From Roseococcus pinisoli (GTDB taxonomy: Bacteria; Pseudomonadota; Alphaproteobacteria; Acetobacterales; Acetobacteraceae): a stretch of DNA of 64,000 nucleotides. Shown here piece after piece: positions 56,552-64,000 of this stretch. The notes beneath the pieces were generated by a model, which was not told where the DNA came from, did no database searches, and was given only the letters and a program-made list of their open reading frames with translations. How positions within the stretch are numbered: the first letter of the stretch is position 1; each line of letters opens with the position of its first letter. Made by a program: the position numbers and the translations under genes. The DNA is taken from assembly GCF_018413645.1 (NCBI RefSeq), contig NZ_JAHCDA010000001.1, positions 124,001 through 188,000 of the forward strand, written 5' to 3'.

Positions 56552-57400
56552 TTAAGCTCCCTGACGATCAGCGCCGGTTGGCAGATGGCCATCCATGGGG
56601 ACCGACATCCTCAAGGCGGCCACCGCCAATCGCTCGCGCACCGCGGGAGCCGCCGGCATCACCATGTATCCAGTGGTCGTATTGCCCAGGATCAGCGATT
56701 CCTCCCTGGGACGAAGCCGCCAGCGCAGCGCGATCAGCAGGCATAAAACCGCGTCGAGGCGATCCTGATCCGCTTTTCTCGGCGCGTCCACGGACGCCGC
56801 GACGCGGCACCACTCCCCGATTTCATCGAATCCCATCGAAGCCGCCTCGCGCGCAGCCGCCTTCGCGACGCGCCTCCAATCCTCGATCCGAAATGTCCTG
56901 CGGGCAGGATTGTAGCGAGGGCCTCTGCGATATCCGAAGAAATCCGCATCCATCGCCGCCAATGAAATGGCGGGGAACACCTCCATGAGGTGCAGTCCGT
57001 CGGTGGCGATCCGTGCCAGTTCCGGATCTTCCATTGCCTTGAGCTGTCGGAGAAACCACCAGATCGGCGCGTCGTCGCAGAACATGCCGATGCGTCCGCG
57101 GTTGGACGGCTGCACCCCACCTCCCATCCAGCTGACGAGGGAGGCGGCAGCGCGTTCCACGGGCCGCATGCTCGTCAGATTCGGCACGACGGTGGGCTGG
57201 TCCAGGGCAACGAGGGTGGCCCCGGGCGACCGCACCTGCCGAATGAACTCCAAACCGCCGTCGAAGGACACGAGCCGAGGCGGATGAAACCGCACCGGAC
57301 GCCCCTCCTCCAGGCTCACGGCGCAGATCGCACCCGGTGCCTTAGGGTTGTCCGTCCACGCTGAATCGAAGCCGATCAACGTATCGGAACGAGACCTCAC
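56552..57400 (-). CDS. DUF429-like protein at the end of the hydrogenase-like operon
   Basis: 282 residues. The N-terminus LIGFDSAWTDNPKAPGAICA and VALDQPTVVPNLTSMRPVER fit the DUF429 family, an RNase H-like fold often of unknown role. Acidic residues in FDSAW and DQPT match the expected active-site places, and a late RKADQDRLDAVLCLLIALRW gives further Asp. GTG 57400 overlaps the stop of the hydrogenase-like small subunit by four bases, so it is probably coupled. Codon choice looks slightly less GC-biased than in its neighbours, which may point to a later addition. Confidence 0.7.
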   Translation of the reverse strand: MRSRSDTLIGFDSAWTDNPKAPGAICAVSLEEGRPVRFHPPRLVSFDGGLEFIRQVRSPGATLVALDQPTVVPNLTSMRPVERAAASLVSWMGGGVQPSNRGRIGMFCDDAPIWWFLRQLKAMEDPELARIATDGLHLMEVFPAISLAAMDADFFGYRRGPRYNPARRTFRIEDWRRVAKAAAREAASMGFDEIGEWCRVAASVDAPRKADQDRLDAVLCLLIALRWRLRPREESLILGNTTTGYMVMPAAPAVRERLAVAALRMSVPMDGHLPTGADRQGA

Positions 57401-57915
57401 CCATGCGCCTCGATCAGCGCCACCAGCCCCTCCATGATCTGCGTGGGCGAGGGCGGGCAGCCGGGGATCACGAGGTCGACCGGCAGCGCCGCCTCCACGC
57501 CGCCCAGCACGGCGTAGCTGCCCCGGAAGATGCCGCCATCCACCGCGCAGTCGCCCAGTGCCACCACCCACATCGGGTCCGGTGTCGCGGCGCGGGTGCG
57601 GAGCAGCGCCTCGGCCATGTTGCGCGTCAGCGGGCCGGTGACGAGCAGGATGTCGGCATGGCGCGGGCTGGCCACGAAGCGCAGGCCGAAGCGCTCCAGG
57701 TCATGCGCCACGTTCTGCAGCGCGTTGATCTCGAGCTCGCAGGCATTGCAGCTGCCCGCATCCACCTGGCGGATGGCAAGCGATCGGCCGAGACGCATCT
57801 GGGATGCCTCCTCCAGTCGGGCGCGCAGCTCGGCCACGATCTCGGGCGGGACGACGGGCGGCGGGTCGGTGACGGGGCGCGAGACGAGGCAGCGCGCGAG
57901 CTTCGGCCAAAGCAT
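57397..57915 (-). CDS. NuoB/HyfI-like Fe-S subunit of complex-I-related enzyme
   Basis: 172 residues of the 20-kDa family. SCNACELEINALQNVAHDLE gives the CxxC form found in group 4 hydrogenase small subunits rather than the CC of NuoB. GDCAVDGG and GCPPSPTQIMEGLVAL add the other two cysteines, so the [4Fe-4S] N2-type cluster should form. LLVTGPLTRNMAEALL is conserved. It starts in the stop of the VOC gene (TGATG). Confidence 0.9.
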   Translation of the reverse strand: MLWPKLARCLVSRPVTDPPPVVPPEIVAELRARLEEASQMRLGRSLAIRQVDAGSCNACELEINALQNVAHDLERFGLRFVASPRHADILLVTGPLTRNMAEALLRTRAATPDPMWVVALGDCAVDGGIFRGSYAVLGGVEAALPVDLVIPGCPPSPTQIMEGLVALIEAHG

Positions 57916-58286
57916 CAGCTCCCCCCTTCATCCGGGGTGAAGAAGACCAGCCGGTTATGGAACGGGTCGGTGACGGTGACGCTCTGCTCGCCCCAGGGCG
58001 CCTTCTCGAGGCCCGGCCGCGCAAAACGGTGGTTCTTCGCGAGGAGCTCCTGCTGCAAGGCCGCCGCGTCCGCCACCTGGATGCGGACCGCCGCCCCCGG
58101 ACTTGCATCGCCGTGATGCTCGGAAAGGTGCAGCACCGCTCCCCCGCGCGAGACCTGCGCGTAGAGCGGCGCATTTTCCGAAAAGCGATGCTCCCAGTCC
58201 CAGGCGAAGCCGAGGAAGTCCAGGTAGAATTCGCGCGCCTTCGGGACATCGAAGATGCGGAGGATGGGCGTCACGGTCTGCGTCAC
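57915..58286 (-). CDS. VOC/glyoxalase-like protein inside the hydrogenase-like operon
   Basis: 123 residues forming one VOC domain: ILRIFDVPKAREFYLDFLGF, ENAPLYAQVSRGGAVLHLSE, HHGDASPG and TVTDPFHNRLVFF. GTG 58286 overlaps the large-subunit stop (GTGA), with GGAG six bases upstream, and its stop overlaps the small-subunit start. It lies between the two soluble subunits, an unexpected place. It resembles the VOC half of the protein at 29169-29723, but without that protein's N-terminal domain. Its substrate is unknown. Confidence 0.85.
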   Translation of the reverse strand: MTQTVTPILRIFDVPKAREFYLDFLGFAWDWEHRFSENAPLYAQVSRGGAVLHLSEHHGDASPGAAVRIQVADAAALQQELLAKNHRFARPGLEKAPWGEQSVTVTDPFHNRLVFFTPDEGGS

Positions 58287-59782
58287 AGGTCCACTCCGCT
58301 GTAGCTGCCGTTGATGCTTTTGTTGATCAACGGGAAGTCCGCGAGAATGTTGCCGATCACCGCGGCCTCCAGCAGCGGCCAGTGCAGCCAGGAGGGGTCG
58401 CGGAGATAGCAGGCCTCGATCAGGCCGCCATCGTCCAGCCGCATCCAGGCCAGGCATTCCCCCCGGAAGCCCTCGACGAGGGCGATGCCCTCGCCGCCCT
58501 TATGCGGCATGGGCGTGGTCAGCGCCTCGCCTGGCGGAAGGGCAGGCAACCACGCCTGGAGCAGCGCGATGGATTGCAGCGCCTCGGCATGGCGCTGGCG
58601 CCAGCGGGCATCCACGTCGGCGCCCGGCTGGGTGATCAGCTCGCCGGGCGGCAGCTCGCGCGAGAGCACGCGCGCGTCGAAGCCGCGCCCCGCCGCGCGG
58701 CCGACGACGCCGCCGGGCGCGAAGGCCTGGACGAGGCCGGCGCTCATCGTGCCGGTGCCCAGCACCCGGTCCTGCAGGCTTGCATGATCCTCGTAGTAGC
58801 GCAGCAGGACCGGCAGCTCCGCCGCGACGGCGCCGATCGCGCCGAGCAGGATCGCGACGCCGTCGGCCGTCAGCTCCTGCGCCACGCCGCCCGGCTGAAG
58901 CGCATCCATCATCAGCCGGTGCCCGAAGGCCAGCTGGTTGGCCCGCAGCAGCCCCTCGCGCAGCAGGCCCGCGCGCGCGTGGATCACGGCGAAGGCCGCG
59001 TCATTGGCGATGAAGCCGAGGTCGTTGAGATGGTTGTGCAGCCGCTCCAGCTCCAGCATCGCGGCGCGGATGGCCTGCGCCCGCAGCGGCACCTCCACCC
59101 CCAGCGCCGCCTCGGCCGCGCGGGCGAAGGCGAGCCCATGGGCGACCGTGCTGTCGCCTGAGAGCCGGGCGGCGAAACGGGCCGCCGCGCGCGGCGACTT
59201 CCCCTGGATGAGGCTCAGCAGGCCCTTGTGCAGATAACCCAGCCGCGTCTCCAGCCGGACGATGGTCTCGCCCTGGATATGGAAGCGGAAATGCCCGGGC
59301 TCGATGATGCCGGCATGGACGGGGCCGACGGGGACGATGTGGATCCCCTCGCCCTCCACCGGCAGGAATTCCATGGGATAGGGGTCCGGCTCGTGCCGCG
59401 GCGGCCGGCCGGAAAGCGGGCCCAGCAGCGGCCAGCGCCCGTGATCCAGCCAGGGGCGGTCGTCCGTGCCGCCCTCGGCGCCGAGGGCCCAGAGGTCGCG
59501 CATCGCGCGCTCGAACCAGGCGGCGGCGGGGCGAACGGGCGAAAGCGCGGGGAACCAGCCCTCCGGCGCGGCGACGGAGGCGAGGATCACCTCCATCCGC
59601 GCCTCGTCGAGGAAGGCGGCATGCGCCCGGCCCGGTTCGCCCCAGAAGGCCAGCAGCGCGAAGCCGGGCTCGGCCGCCAGGGCCTCGCGCAGCCGCAGCC
59701 AGCCCTCGGCGCTCAGCTCGTAGCGCGGCCAGGGGTGACAGCCGGCGGCGTGGCCGCTCTCGATGACGGCGCGCGGGCTCAT
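58283..59782 (-). CDS. NuoCD/HyfG-like large subunit lacking NiFe ligands
   Basis: 499 residues combining a NuoC-like N-terminal domain (to about 125) with a NuoD/hydrogenase large-subunit domain. FRFHIQGETIVRLETRLGYL and the helix MLELERLHNHLNDLG show the family. In NiFe hydrogenases the two CxxC motifs hold the metal; here the first region reads RLSGDSTVAHG and the C-terminal one RDPSWLHW. No CxxC remains, and only three cysteines exist in the protein. It therefore belongs with the hydrogenase-related Ehr-type proteins and should not make hydrogen. Confidence 0.88.
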   Translation of the reverse strand: MSPRAVIESGHAAGCHPWPRYELSAEGWLRLREALAAEPGFALLAFWGEPGRAHAAFLDEARMEVILASVAAPEGWFPALSPVRPAAAWFERAMRDLWALGAEGGTDDRPWLDHGRWPLLGPLSGRPPRHEPDPYPMEFLPVEGEGIHIVPVGPVHAGIIEPGHFRFHIQGETIVRLETRLGYLHKGLLSLIQGKSPRAAARFAARLSGDSTVAHGLAFARAAEAALGVEVPLRAQAIRAAMLELERLHNHLNDLGFIANDAAFAVIHARAGLLREGLLRANQLAFGHRLMMDALQPGGVAQELTADGVAILLGAIGAVAAELPVLLRYYEDHASLQDRVLGTGTMSAGLVQAFAPGGVVGRAAGRGFDARVLSRELPPGELITQPGADVDARWRQRHAEALQSIALLQAWLPALPPGEALTTPMPHKGGEGIALVEGFRGECLAWMRLDDGGLIEACYLRDPSWLHWPLLEAAVIGNILADFPLINKSINGSYSGVDL

Positions 59783-61200
59783 GATAGGGACCTCGCGGCA
59801 TCCAGCAGCAGCGCGGCCAACGGCGCGGGCAGGGCCAGCGCCAGCAGCGCGGCCAGGGCGAGATTGATCCAGAGCGGCACCAGCGTGGCGAGGCCCGCCC
59901 GCCCCGGCTCGGGCTCAGGGGTGGGCGCGCCGAAGCACAGGCGCTGCATGGCGCGCAGCAGCGCCGTCCCGGCCACGAGAAGCCCCAGGACGAGCAGCGG
60001 CAGCAGCCAGGGCTGCACACGACCGACCTCGGCCGCCAGCAGCACCTCGGAGGCGAAGAGGCTGAAGGGCGGCAGACCGGCCAGCGCCGCCATCGCCAGG
60101 ACGAGGCCCCAGCCCAGCGCCGGATGATTGACCGTGAGGCCGCCGATCGTCCCGATGCCCTGGCCGCCCTTCAGCCGGGCCGCCCGGCCGATGGCGAAGA
60201 AGGCCGCGGGCTTCACCAGCGAATGCCCCCAGAGGTGCAGCAGCCCCGCCATGTGCCCCGGCACGCCGCCGATGCCGAAGGCGATGGCGACGATGCCCAT
60301 ATGCTCGATGCTGCTCCAGCCGAAGAGGCGCTTGGCGTCGCGCCGCCGCCAGAGAGAGAAGGCGGCCAGCAGCAGCGTCGCGAAGCCCAGCGCCAGCAGG
60401 AAGCCGCCGGGCGCGATGGCCCCCGGATGCGCGCCGACGATCGCCTTGCTGCGCAGGATCCCCAGCATGGCCGCGTTGAGCAGCAGGCCGGAAAGCACGG
60501 CGGCGATGGGCGTCGGGCCCTCGGCATGCGCATCGGGCAGCCAGGAATGCAGCGGCACGAGGCCCGCCTTGGTGCCGAAGCCCACCAGCAGGAAGACGAA
60601 GGCGAGGTTCAGCAGCCCCGGATCCGCCCGCGCCGCGACCGCGCGCAGCGCCCCGTAGGAGAGCTGCGCACCGCCCTCGAGCATGGGCTGCGCGGCCAGC
60701 GCCAGCACGATGATGCCGAAGAGCGCCAGCGCGATGCCCACGCCGCAGAGGATGAAGAACTTCCACGCGGCCTCGATGGCCGAGGGCGTGCGCGGCAGCG
60801 CCACCATCAGCACGCAGGCCAGCGTCCCGGCCTCGATCGCGACCCACATGACGCCGAGATTGTCGGACAGAAGCGCCAGGAAATGCGTCGCCATGAAGCC
60901 CTGGAAGGCGGCATGGAAATAGCGGGTGCGCCGCCGGTCGAAGCCCTCATGCGCGATGTCCTGCGCGGAGAAGATCGCGGTGCCGAGGCCCACCAGGGCC
61001 GCGACCAGCACCAGCGGCAGGTTCGTCGCATCCGGCCGCAGCAGCCCCTCGCCGCCCGGCCCGGCGGCCAGAAGCAGCAGCGCCAGCACCAGCGAGCCGG
61101 CGGAGGCCGCGATGTTCAGCCGGGCCGCCTGGGCCGGCAGCGCCGCCACCAGCAGGGCGGCCAGCACCGGCAGCAGCACCATGCCATCGGCGAGGGTCAT
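59779..61200 (-). CDS. Antiporter-like membrane subunit (HyfF/NuoN type)
   Basis: 473 residues with about 13 to 14 hydrophobic helices of the proton-translocating NuoL/M/N family. Visible are MWVAIEAGTLACVLMVAL with the key Glu, GTKAGLVPLHSWLPDAHAEG with the conserved Lys and His, SIEHMGIVAIAFGIGG, and LPPFSLFASEVLLA. It starts in the stop of the HyfE-like gene and overlaps the large-subunit gene by four bases. Confidence 0.92.
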   Translation of the reverse strand: MTLADGMVLLPVLAALLVAALPAQAARLNIAASAGSLVLALLLLAAGPGGEGLLRPDATNLPLVLVAALVGLGTAIFSAQDIAHEGFDRRRTRYFHAAFQGFMATHFLALLSDNLGVMWVAIEAGTLACVLMVALPRTPSAIEAAWKFFILCGVGIALALFGIIVLALAAQPMLEGGAQLSYGALRAVAARADPGLLNLAFVFLLVGFGTKAGLVPLHSWLPDAHAEGPTPIAAVLSGLLLNAAMLGILRSKAIVGAHPGAIAPGGFLLALGFATLLLAAFSLWRRRDAKRLFGWSSIEHMGIVAIAFGIGGVPGHMAGLLHLWGHSLVKPAAFFAIGRAARLKGGQGIGTIGGLTVNHPALGWGLVLAMAALAGLPPFSLFASEVLLAAEVGRVQPWLLPLLVLGLLVAGTALLRAMQRLCFGAPTPEPEPGRAGLATLVPLWINLALAALLALALPAPLAALLLDAARSLS

Positions 61201-61865
61201 GGCCCCTCCCCCCGGTGCGGATGGAGCATGTCGGTGTCCAGGCTGTCGAAGCGCTCCTGCAGGAGGCGGGCGAAGAAGCCGGCGATGACGATGATGACCA
61301 GAACGAGCCCGGCCGTGGAAAGCTCGATCACCAGCGGCATGCCGGTGACGCCGACCGCCGCCAGCACCAGCCCGTTCTCCAGCGTCATCAGCCCCGCCAC
61401 CTGCCCCAGCGCGCTGCGGCGCGTGAGCATGGTCAGCATCCCCAGCAGCACGATGGAGAGCGCGATGGCCAGGTTCTCGCGCGCCAGGGCCTGGGCGCCG
61501 GTCGTGACCGGCAGGACGACGAGGATCGCGAGCGCGACCAGCATCACGCCGCCCAGCATGCTGAGGCCGATGCCGCGCGCCGGCTCGATGGCGCGGTCCG
61601 GCATCCGGCGCCGCATCAGGCGATGCAGGAAGACGGGGATCGCGATGCCCTTGGCCGCCAGCGCGATCATCCCGGTGACGTAGAGCTGCGGCGCGCCCTG
61701 GACGTAGCCCTGCCAGACGGCGGCGGCGGCCAGCAGCGTGCCCTGCAGCGCCAGCGCGTTCACCAGCGCGGCCGTGCGCCGCTGGTAGAGCAGCACGAAG
61801 GAGACGAGCAGCATGCCGCCGCCCAGCACATGCGCCATGTCGTAGGGGAGCTGGCCGAAGGTCAT
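61197..61865 (-). CDS. Small membrane subunit (HyfE type)
   Basis: 222 residues with about six or seven helices. The family resembles NuoK in its latter part: LSIVLLGMLTMLTRRSALGQ and GLMTLENGLVLAAVGVTGMP, with a membrane Glu. GGAGG lies just before ATG 61865. An in-frame start six codons upstream is weaker. It lies 40 bases after the HyfC-like gene. Confidence 0.87.
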   Translation of the reverse strand: MTFGQLPYDMAHVLGGGMLLVSFVLLYQRRTAALVNALALQGTLLAAAAVWQGYVQGAPQLYVTGMIALAAKGIAIPVFLHRLMRRRMPDRAIEPARGIGLSMLGGVMLVALAILVVLPVTTGAQALARENLAIALSIVLLGMLTMLTRRSALGQVAGLMTLENGLVLAAVGVTGMPLVIELSTAGLVLVIIVIAGFFARLLQERFDSLDTDMLHPHRGEGP

Positions 61866-61905
61866 CGGGCCTCCGAGGGCCACGGGGCGCCAGGCCGGCC
61901 GCGCA

Positions 61906-62868
61906 TCACGCCAGCCCCATGGAGAAGAAGATCAGCGCGGCCGCCAGCACGGCCAGCAGCAGCGCGCCGCCCAGGAAGTCCGGCACGCGGAAGACACGCA
62001 TCTTGGCGATGGCGCTCTCGAAGAAGGCGAGGCCGAGCGCCAGCACGCCCATCTTCACGATCCACAGCGCCAGCCCGATGCCCCAGGCCAGCGGCCCGCC
62101 GCCCGCCGGCGCCGTGCCGAACGGAATGAAGATCGCGGCCAGCAGGGCGAACCACAGAGTCAGCTTCAACGCCGCCTGCATCTCCCAGACCGCGAGGTGC
62201 CGGCCCGAGGCCTCCAGCAGCATCGCCTCGTGCACCATGGTGAGCTCCAGATGCGTCGCGGGATTGTCCACCGGGATGCGCGCATTCTCCGCCAGCATCA
62301 CCGCGATCAGCGACAAGGCGGCGAAGAGCAGCGAGATGCGCAGGCCGACCGCACCCTCCCGCAGCGTCGCGGCGATGGCGTCGAGGTTGGAGCCCCCGGC
62401 CAGCACGGCCAGGACCATGACGCAGACCAGCAGGGCGGGCTCGGCAAAGACCGCGAAGGTCATCTCGCGCGCCGCGCCCATGCCGCCGAAGGGCGTGCCG
62501 GCATCGTGCCCATTCAGGGCGAGGCAGACGCGCGCCAGGGCGAGCAGCCCGCCGATCAGCACGAGATCCGCCAGCGGCGCCAGCAGCATGCCCTGCGCGA
62601 AGCTCGGGATCAGGGCGGCGGCCAGCGCCGTGGCGCCGAGGGCGAGATAGGGCGTGGCCTGGGAGACCACGCTCGCCGTCTCGGCCATCACCGGGCGCTT
62701 GCGCAGCAGCTTCAGGATATCGCGCCAGGGCTGCAGGAGATGCGGCCCGCGCCGCCCCATCAGCCGCGCCTTCAGCCAGCGCACCACGCCGACCAGCACC
62801 GGCGCGACCGCCAGGATCAGCGCCACGTGCAGCAGCTGGGTGATGAGGCTGCCGAAGGCCTGGAGCAT
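61906..62868 (-). CDS. NuoH/HyfC-like membrane subunit
   Basis: 320 residues with eight predicted helices, corresponding to the complex I subunit that joins the membrane arm to the soluble arm. GRRGPHLLQPWRDILKLLRK near residue 38 and ENARIPVDNPATHLELTMVH near 210 are hallmark loops with the conserved acidic residues. Its ATG overlaps the stop of the HyfB-like gene by one base (TGATG). Confidence 0.93.
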   Translation of the reverse strand: MLQAFGSLITQLLHVALILAVAPVLVGVVRWLKARLMGRRGPHLLQPWRDILKLLRKRPVMAETASVVSQATPYLALGATALAAALIPSFAQGMLLAPLADLVLIGGLLALARVCLALNGHDAGTPFGGMGAAREMTFAVFAEPALLVCVMVLAVLAGGSNLDAIAATLREGAVGLRISLLFAALSLIAVMLAENARIPVDNPATHLELTMVHEAMLLEASGRHLAVWEMQAALKLTLWFALLAAIFIPFGTAPAGGGPLAWGIGLALWIVKMGVLALGLAFFESAIAKMRVFRVPDFLGGALLLAVLAAALIFFSMGLA

Positions 62869-64000
62869 CAGCCGCGCTCCAGCCAGGCGACGAGGGACAG
62901 CAGGCCCAGCAGCGTGCCGAAGGCGATGCCGAGATAGGCGCGCAGGGTCAGGTTGCGCAGCCCCTCGGCCTCGCGGGAGAGGCGGCGCCGGGCGCGGGCC
63001 AAGGGACGCAACAGCTGCGCGACGCCCCGGTCCTCCGCCGTCACGCGCAGCGTCGCCGGCTGGGCCGAGCCCGGGGCGGCCGCGCCGTGCCGCTCATGGA
63101 TCACCAGGGCGACGCCGCCCAGGCTGCGCCGGATGGGCTGGCCGAGGCCGGCGGCGCTGACCTGGCTGAGCGGGTCGCCGAAGGGCAGATGCGGCGGCGG
63201 TGCCATGAAGCCGCAGTCCCAGGCCGGCGCATGGACCGCCTCCAGCTTCGAGCGGCGTCGCACGGCGAAGACGAGGATGGTCACGGCGAGCGCCAGCAGG
63301 CCGGCCACCGCCCAGGGGGCGTAGCGCGTGCCGAGCTCACCCAGGGCAAGGTCGAAGCCCGCCACCGCGGGGCGGGCATTGGGGCCCAGCAGCACCTGGA
63401 TCGCCCCGCCGGCCAGGGACAGCATGGGCGCCGCCAGCACGGCCAGCAGCGCGCTCGCCACCGCCGGGATCAGGAGGGAGGCGCGCATCAGCCCGGTCGC
63501 GTCCTGGGCGCCGGCGGCCATGGGGGTGCGGGGCCGCCCGAGGAAGACGAGGCCGACGAAGCGCACCATCGCCGCCGCCGCCAGCCCCACGGCCATGCCC
63601 GTCACCGCCAGGGCTGCGGCCGCGACGAGCTGGACCGACATCTCCGCCACCCGGAAGCCCTGGATCAGCGATTGCAGCAGCAGCCACTCGCTCGCGAAGC
63701 CAGAGAAGGGCGGCAGCGCGGCGGCCGAGGCAGCGCCGAACATGGCGCAGCCCGCCACCCAGGGCATGCGATGGATCAGGCCGCCCAGCCGGTCGGGGTC
63801 GCGGCTGCCGGCGAGGCCGACCACCGCCCCGGCGCAGAGGAAGAGCAGCGCCTTGAAGCCGGCATGGTTCAGCGCATGCAGCAGCACCGCCGCCAGCGCC
63901 AGCGCGGCCAGCGGCCGCAGGTCGGCACCCCGGAAGAGCAGCGCGAGGCCGAGCCCCACCGCCATCAGCCCCATATTCTCGAGCGTGGAGCAGGCCAGGG
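62868..64000 (-). CDS. HyfB/NuoL-like antiporter subunit, 5' end outside the window
   Basis: Partial: the frame is open to the window edge, so 376 C-terminal residues are seen. The visible start reads ACSTLENMGLMAVGLGLALL, the expected helix sequence in this family. LHALNHAGFKALLFLCAGAV with the key Lys and LPPFSGFASEWLLLQSLIQG follow. The long C-terminal part (about residue 215 on) has ALAVTILVFAVRRR and a final helix. It is the earliest visible gene of the operon. Confidence 0.92.
   Translation of the reverse strand, partial: LACSTLENMGLMAVGLGLALLFRGADLRPLAALALAAVLLHALNHAGFKALLFLCAGAVVGLAGSRDPDRLGGLIHRMPWVAGCAMFGAASAAALPPFSGFASEWLLLQSLIQGFRVAEMSVQLVAAAALAVTGMAVGLAAAAMVRFVGLVFLGRPRTPMAAGAQDATGLMRASLLIPAVASALLAVLAAPMLSLAGGAIQVLLGPNARPAVAGFDLALGELGTRYAPWAVAGLLALAVTILVFAVRRRSKLEAVHAPAWDCGFMAPPPHLPFGDPLSQVSAAGLGQPIRRSLGGVALVIHERHGAAAPGSAQPATLRVTAEDRGVAQLLRPLARARRRLSREAEGLRNLTLRAYLGIAFGTLLGLLSLVAWLERG

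Noticed and set aside
58283-59782. Annotation as an active NiFe hydrogenase large subunit
   Set aside because: Both NiFe CxxC motifs are absent, so hydrogen chemistry is not expected.

Overview
The window looks like chromosomal DNA of a GC-rich alphaproteobacterium, most likely an Acetobacteraceae member such as a Roseomonas relative. This is inferred from gene content: hopanoid side-chain genes hpnI-hpnK, a full pqqABCDE operon followed by a sorbosone-dehydrogenase-like enzyme and a dihaem cytochrome c, a Mg-type HemB, two orphan Bug/TctC binding proteins, and a GAAC-N7-GAAC LexA box. No rRNA, tRNA, CRISPR, IS element or prophage structural gene was seen. Coding is dense, with many 1-4 base start/stop overlaps.

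Layout. 1-2982 (+): hpnI (partial), hpnK, a pteridine-reductase-like SDR and folB. 2983-4506: a 1.5-kb non-coding region with three diverged ~240-bp direct repeats, each joining an AT-rich stretch to a DnaA box; this is a candidate replication origin. 4507-9769 (+): uvrC, pgsA, a lipoprotein, moaD, moaE and a polytopic membrane protein. 9766-15690 (-): a CzcCBA-type metal efflux operon. 15850-18059 (-): an M23 peptidase and xseA. 18132-22739 (+): purD, an SDR lacking its catalytic residues, metY and hemB. 22743-25893 (-): a secreted small protein, an alpha/beta hydrolase, a CoA transferase and a PPOX-fold protein. 26013-29723 (+): aldehyde dehydrogenase, an unknown protein, a GT2 and a glyoxalase-like protein. 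29805-32928 (-): a flavin monooxygenase, fluC and rarA. 33067-35199 (+): two Bug/TctC proteins. 35277-43148 (-): the TCA block mdh-sucC-sucD-sucA-sucB plus a small coiled-coil gene. 43400-50400 (-): a secreted Ala/Arg-rich protein, zapE, cytochrome c, sorbosone dehydrogenase and pqqE-D-C-B-A. 50545-51576 (+): asd. 51637-52846 (-): a class II aldolase and a secreted protein. 53033-56446 (+): a three-gene cassette (membrane protein, lipoprotein, peptidoglycan hydrolase) behind a LexA box, then a GNAT. 56552-64000 (-): a hydrogenase-4/complex-I-like operon whose large subunit lacks all NiFe ligands, with a glyoxalase-like gene and a DUF429-like gene embedded.

Three regions stand out. First, the DnaA-box repeat region upstream of uvrC. 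Second, the SOS-type cassette at 53 kb, which resembles a domesticated lysis or cell-wall remodelling unit. Third, the NiFe-less complex-I-like operon with a VOC protein translationally coupled between its two soluble subunits. The remaining regions are largely housekeeping: molybdopterin and folate cofactors, TCA cycle, PQQ respiration, haem, methionine and purine synthesis.
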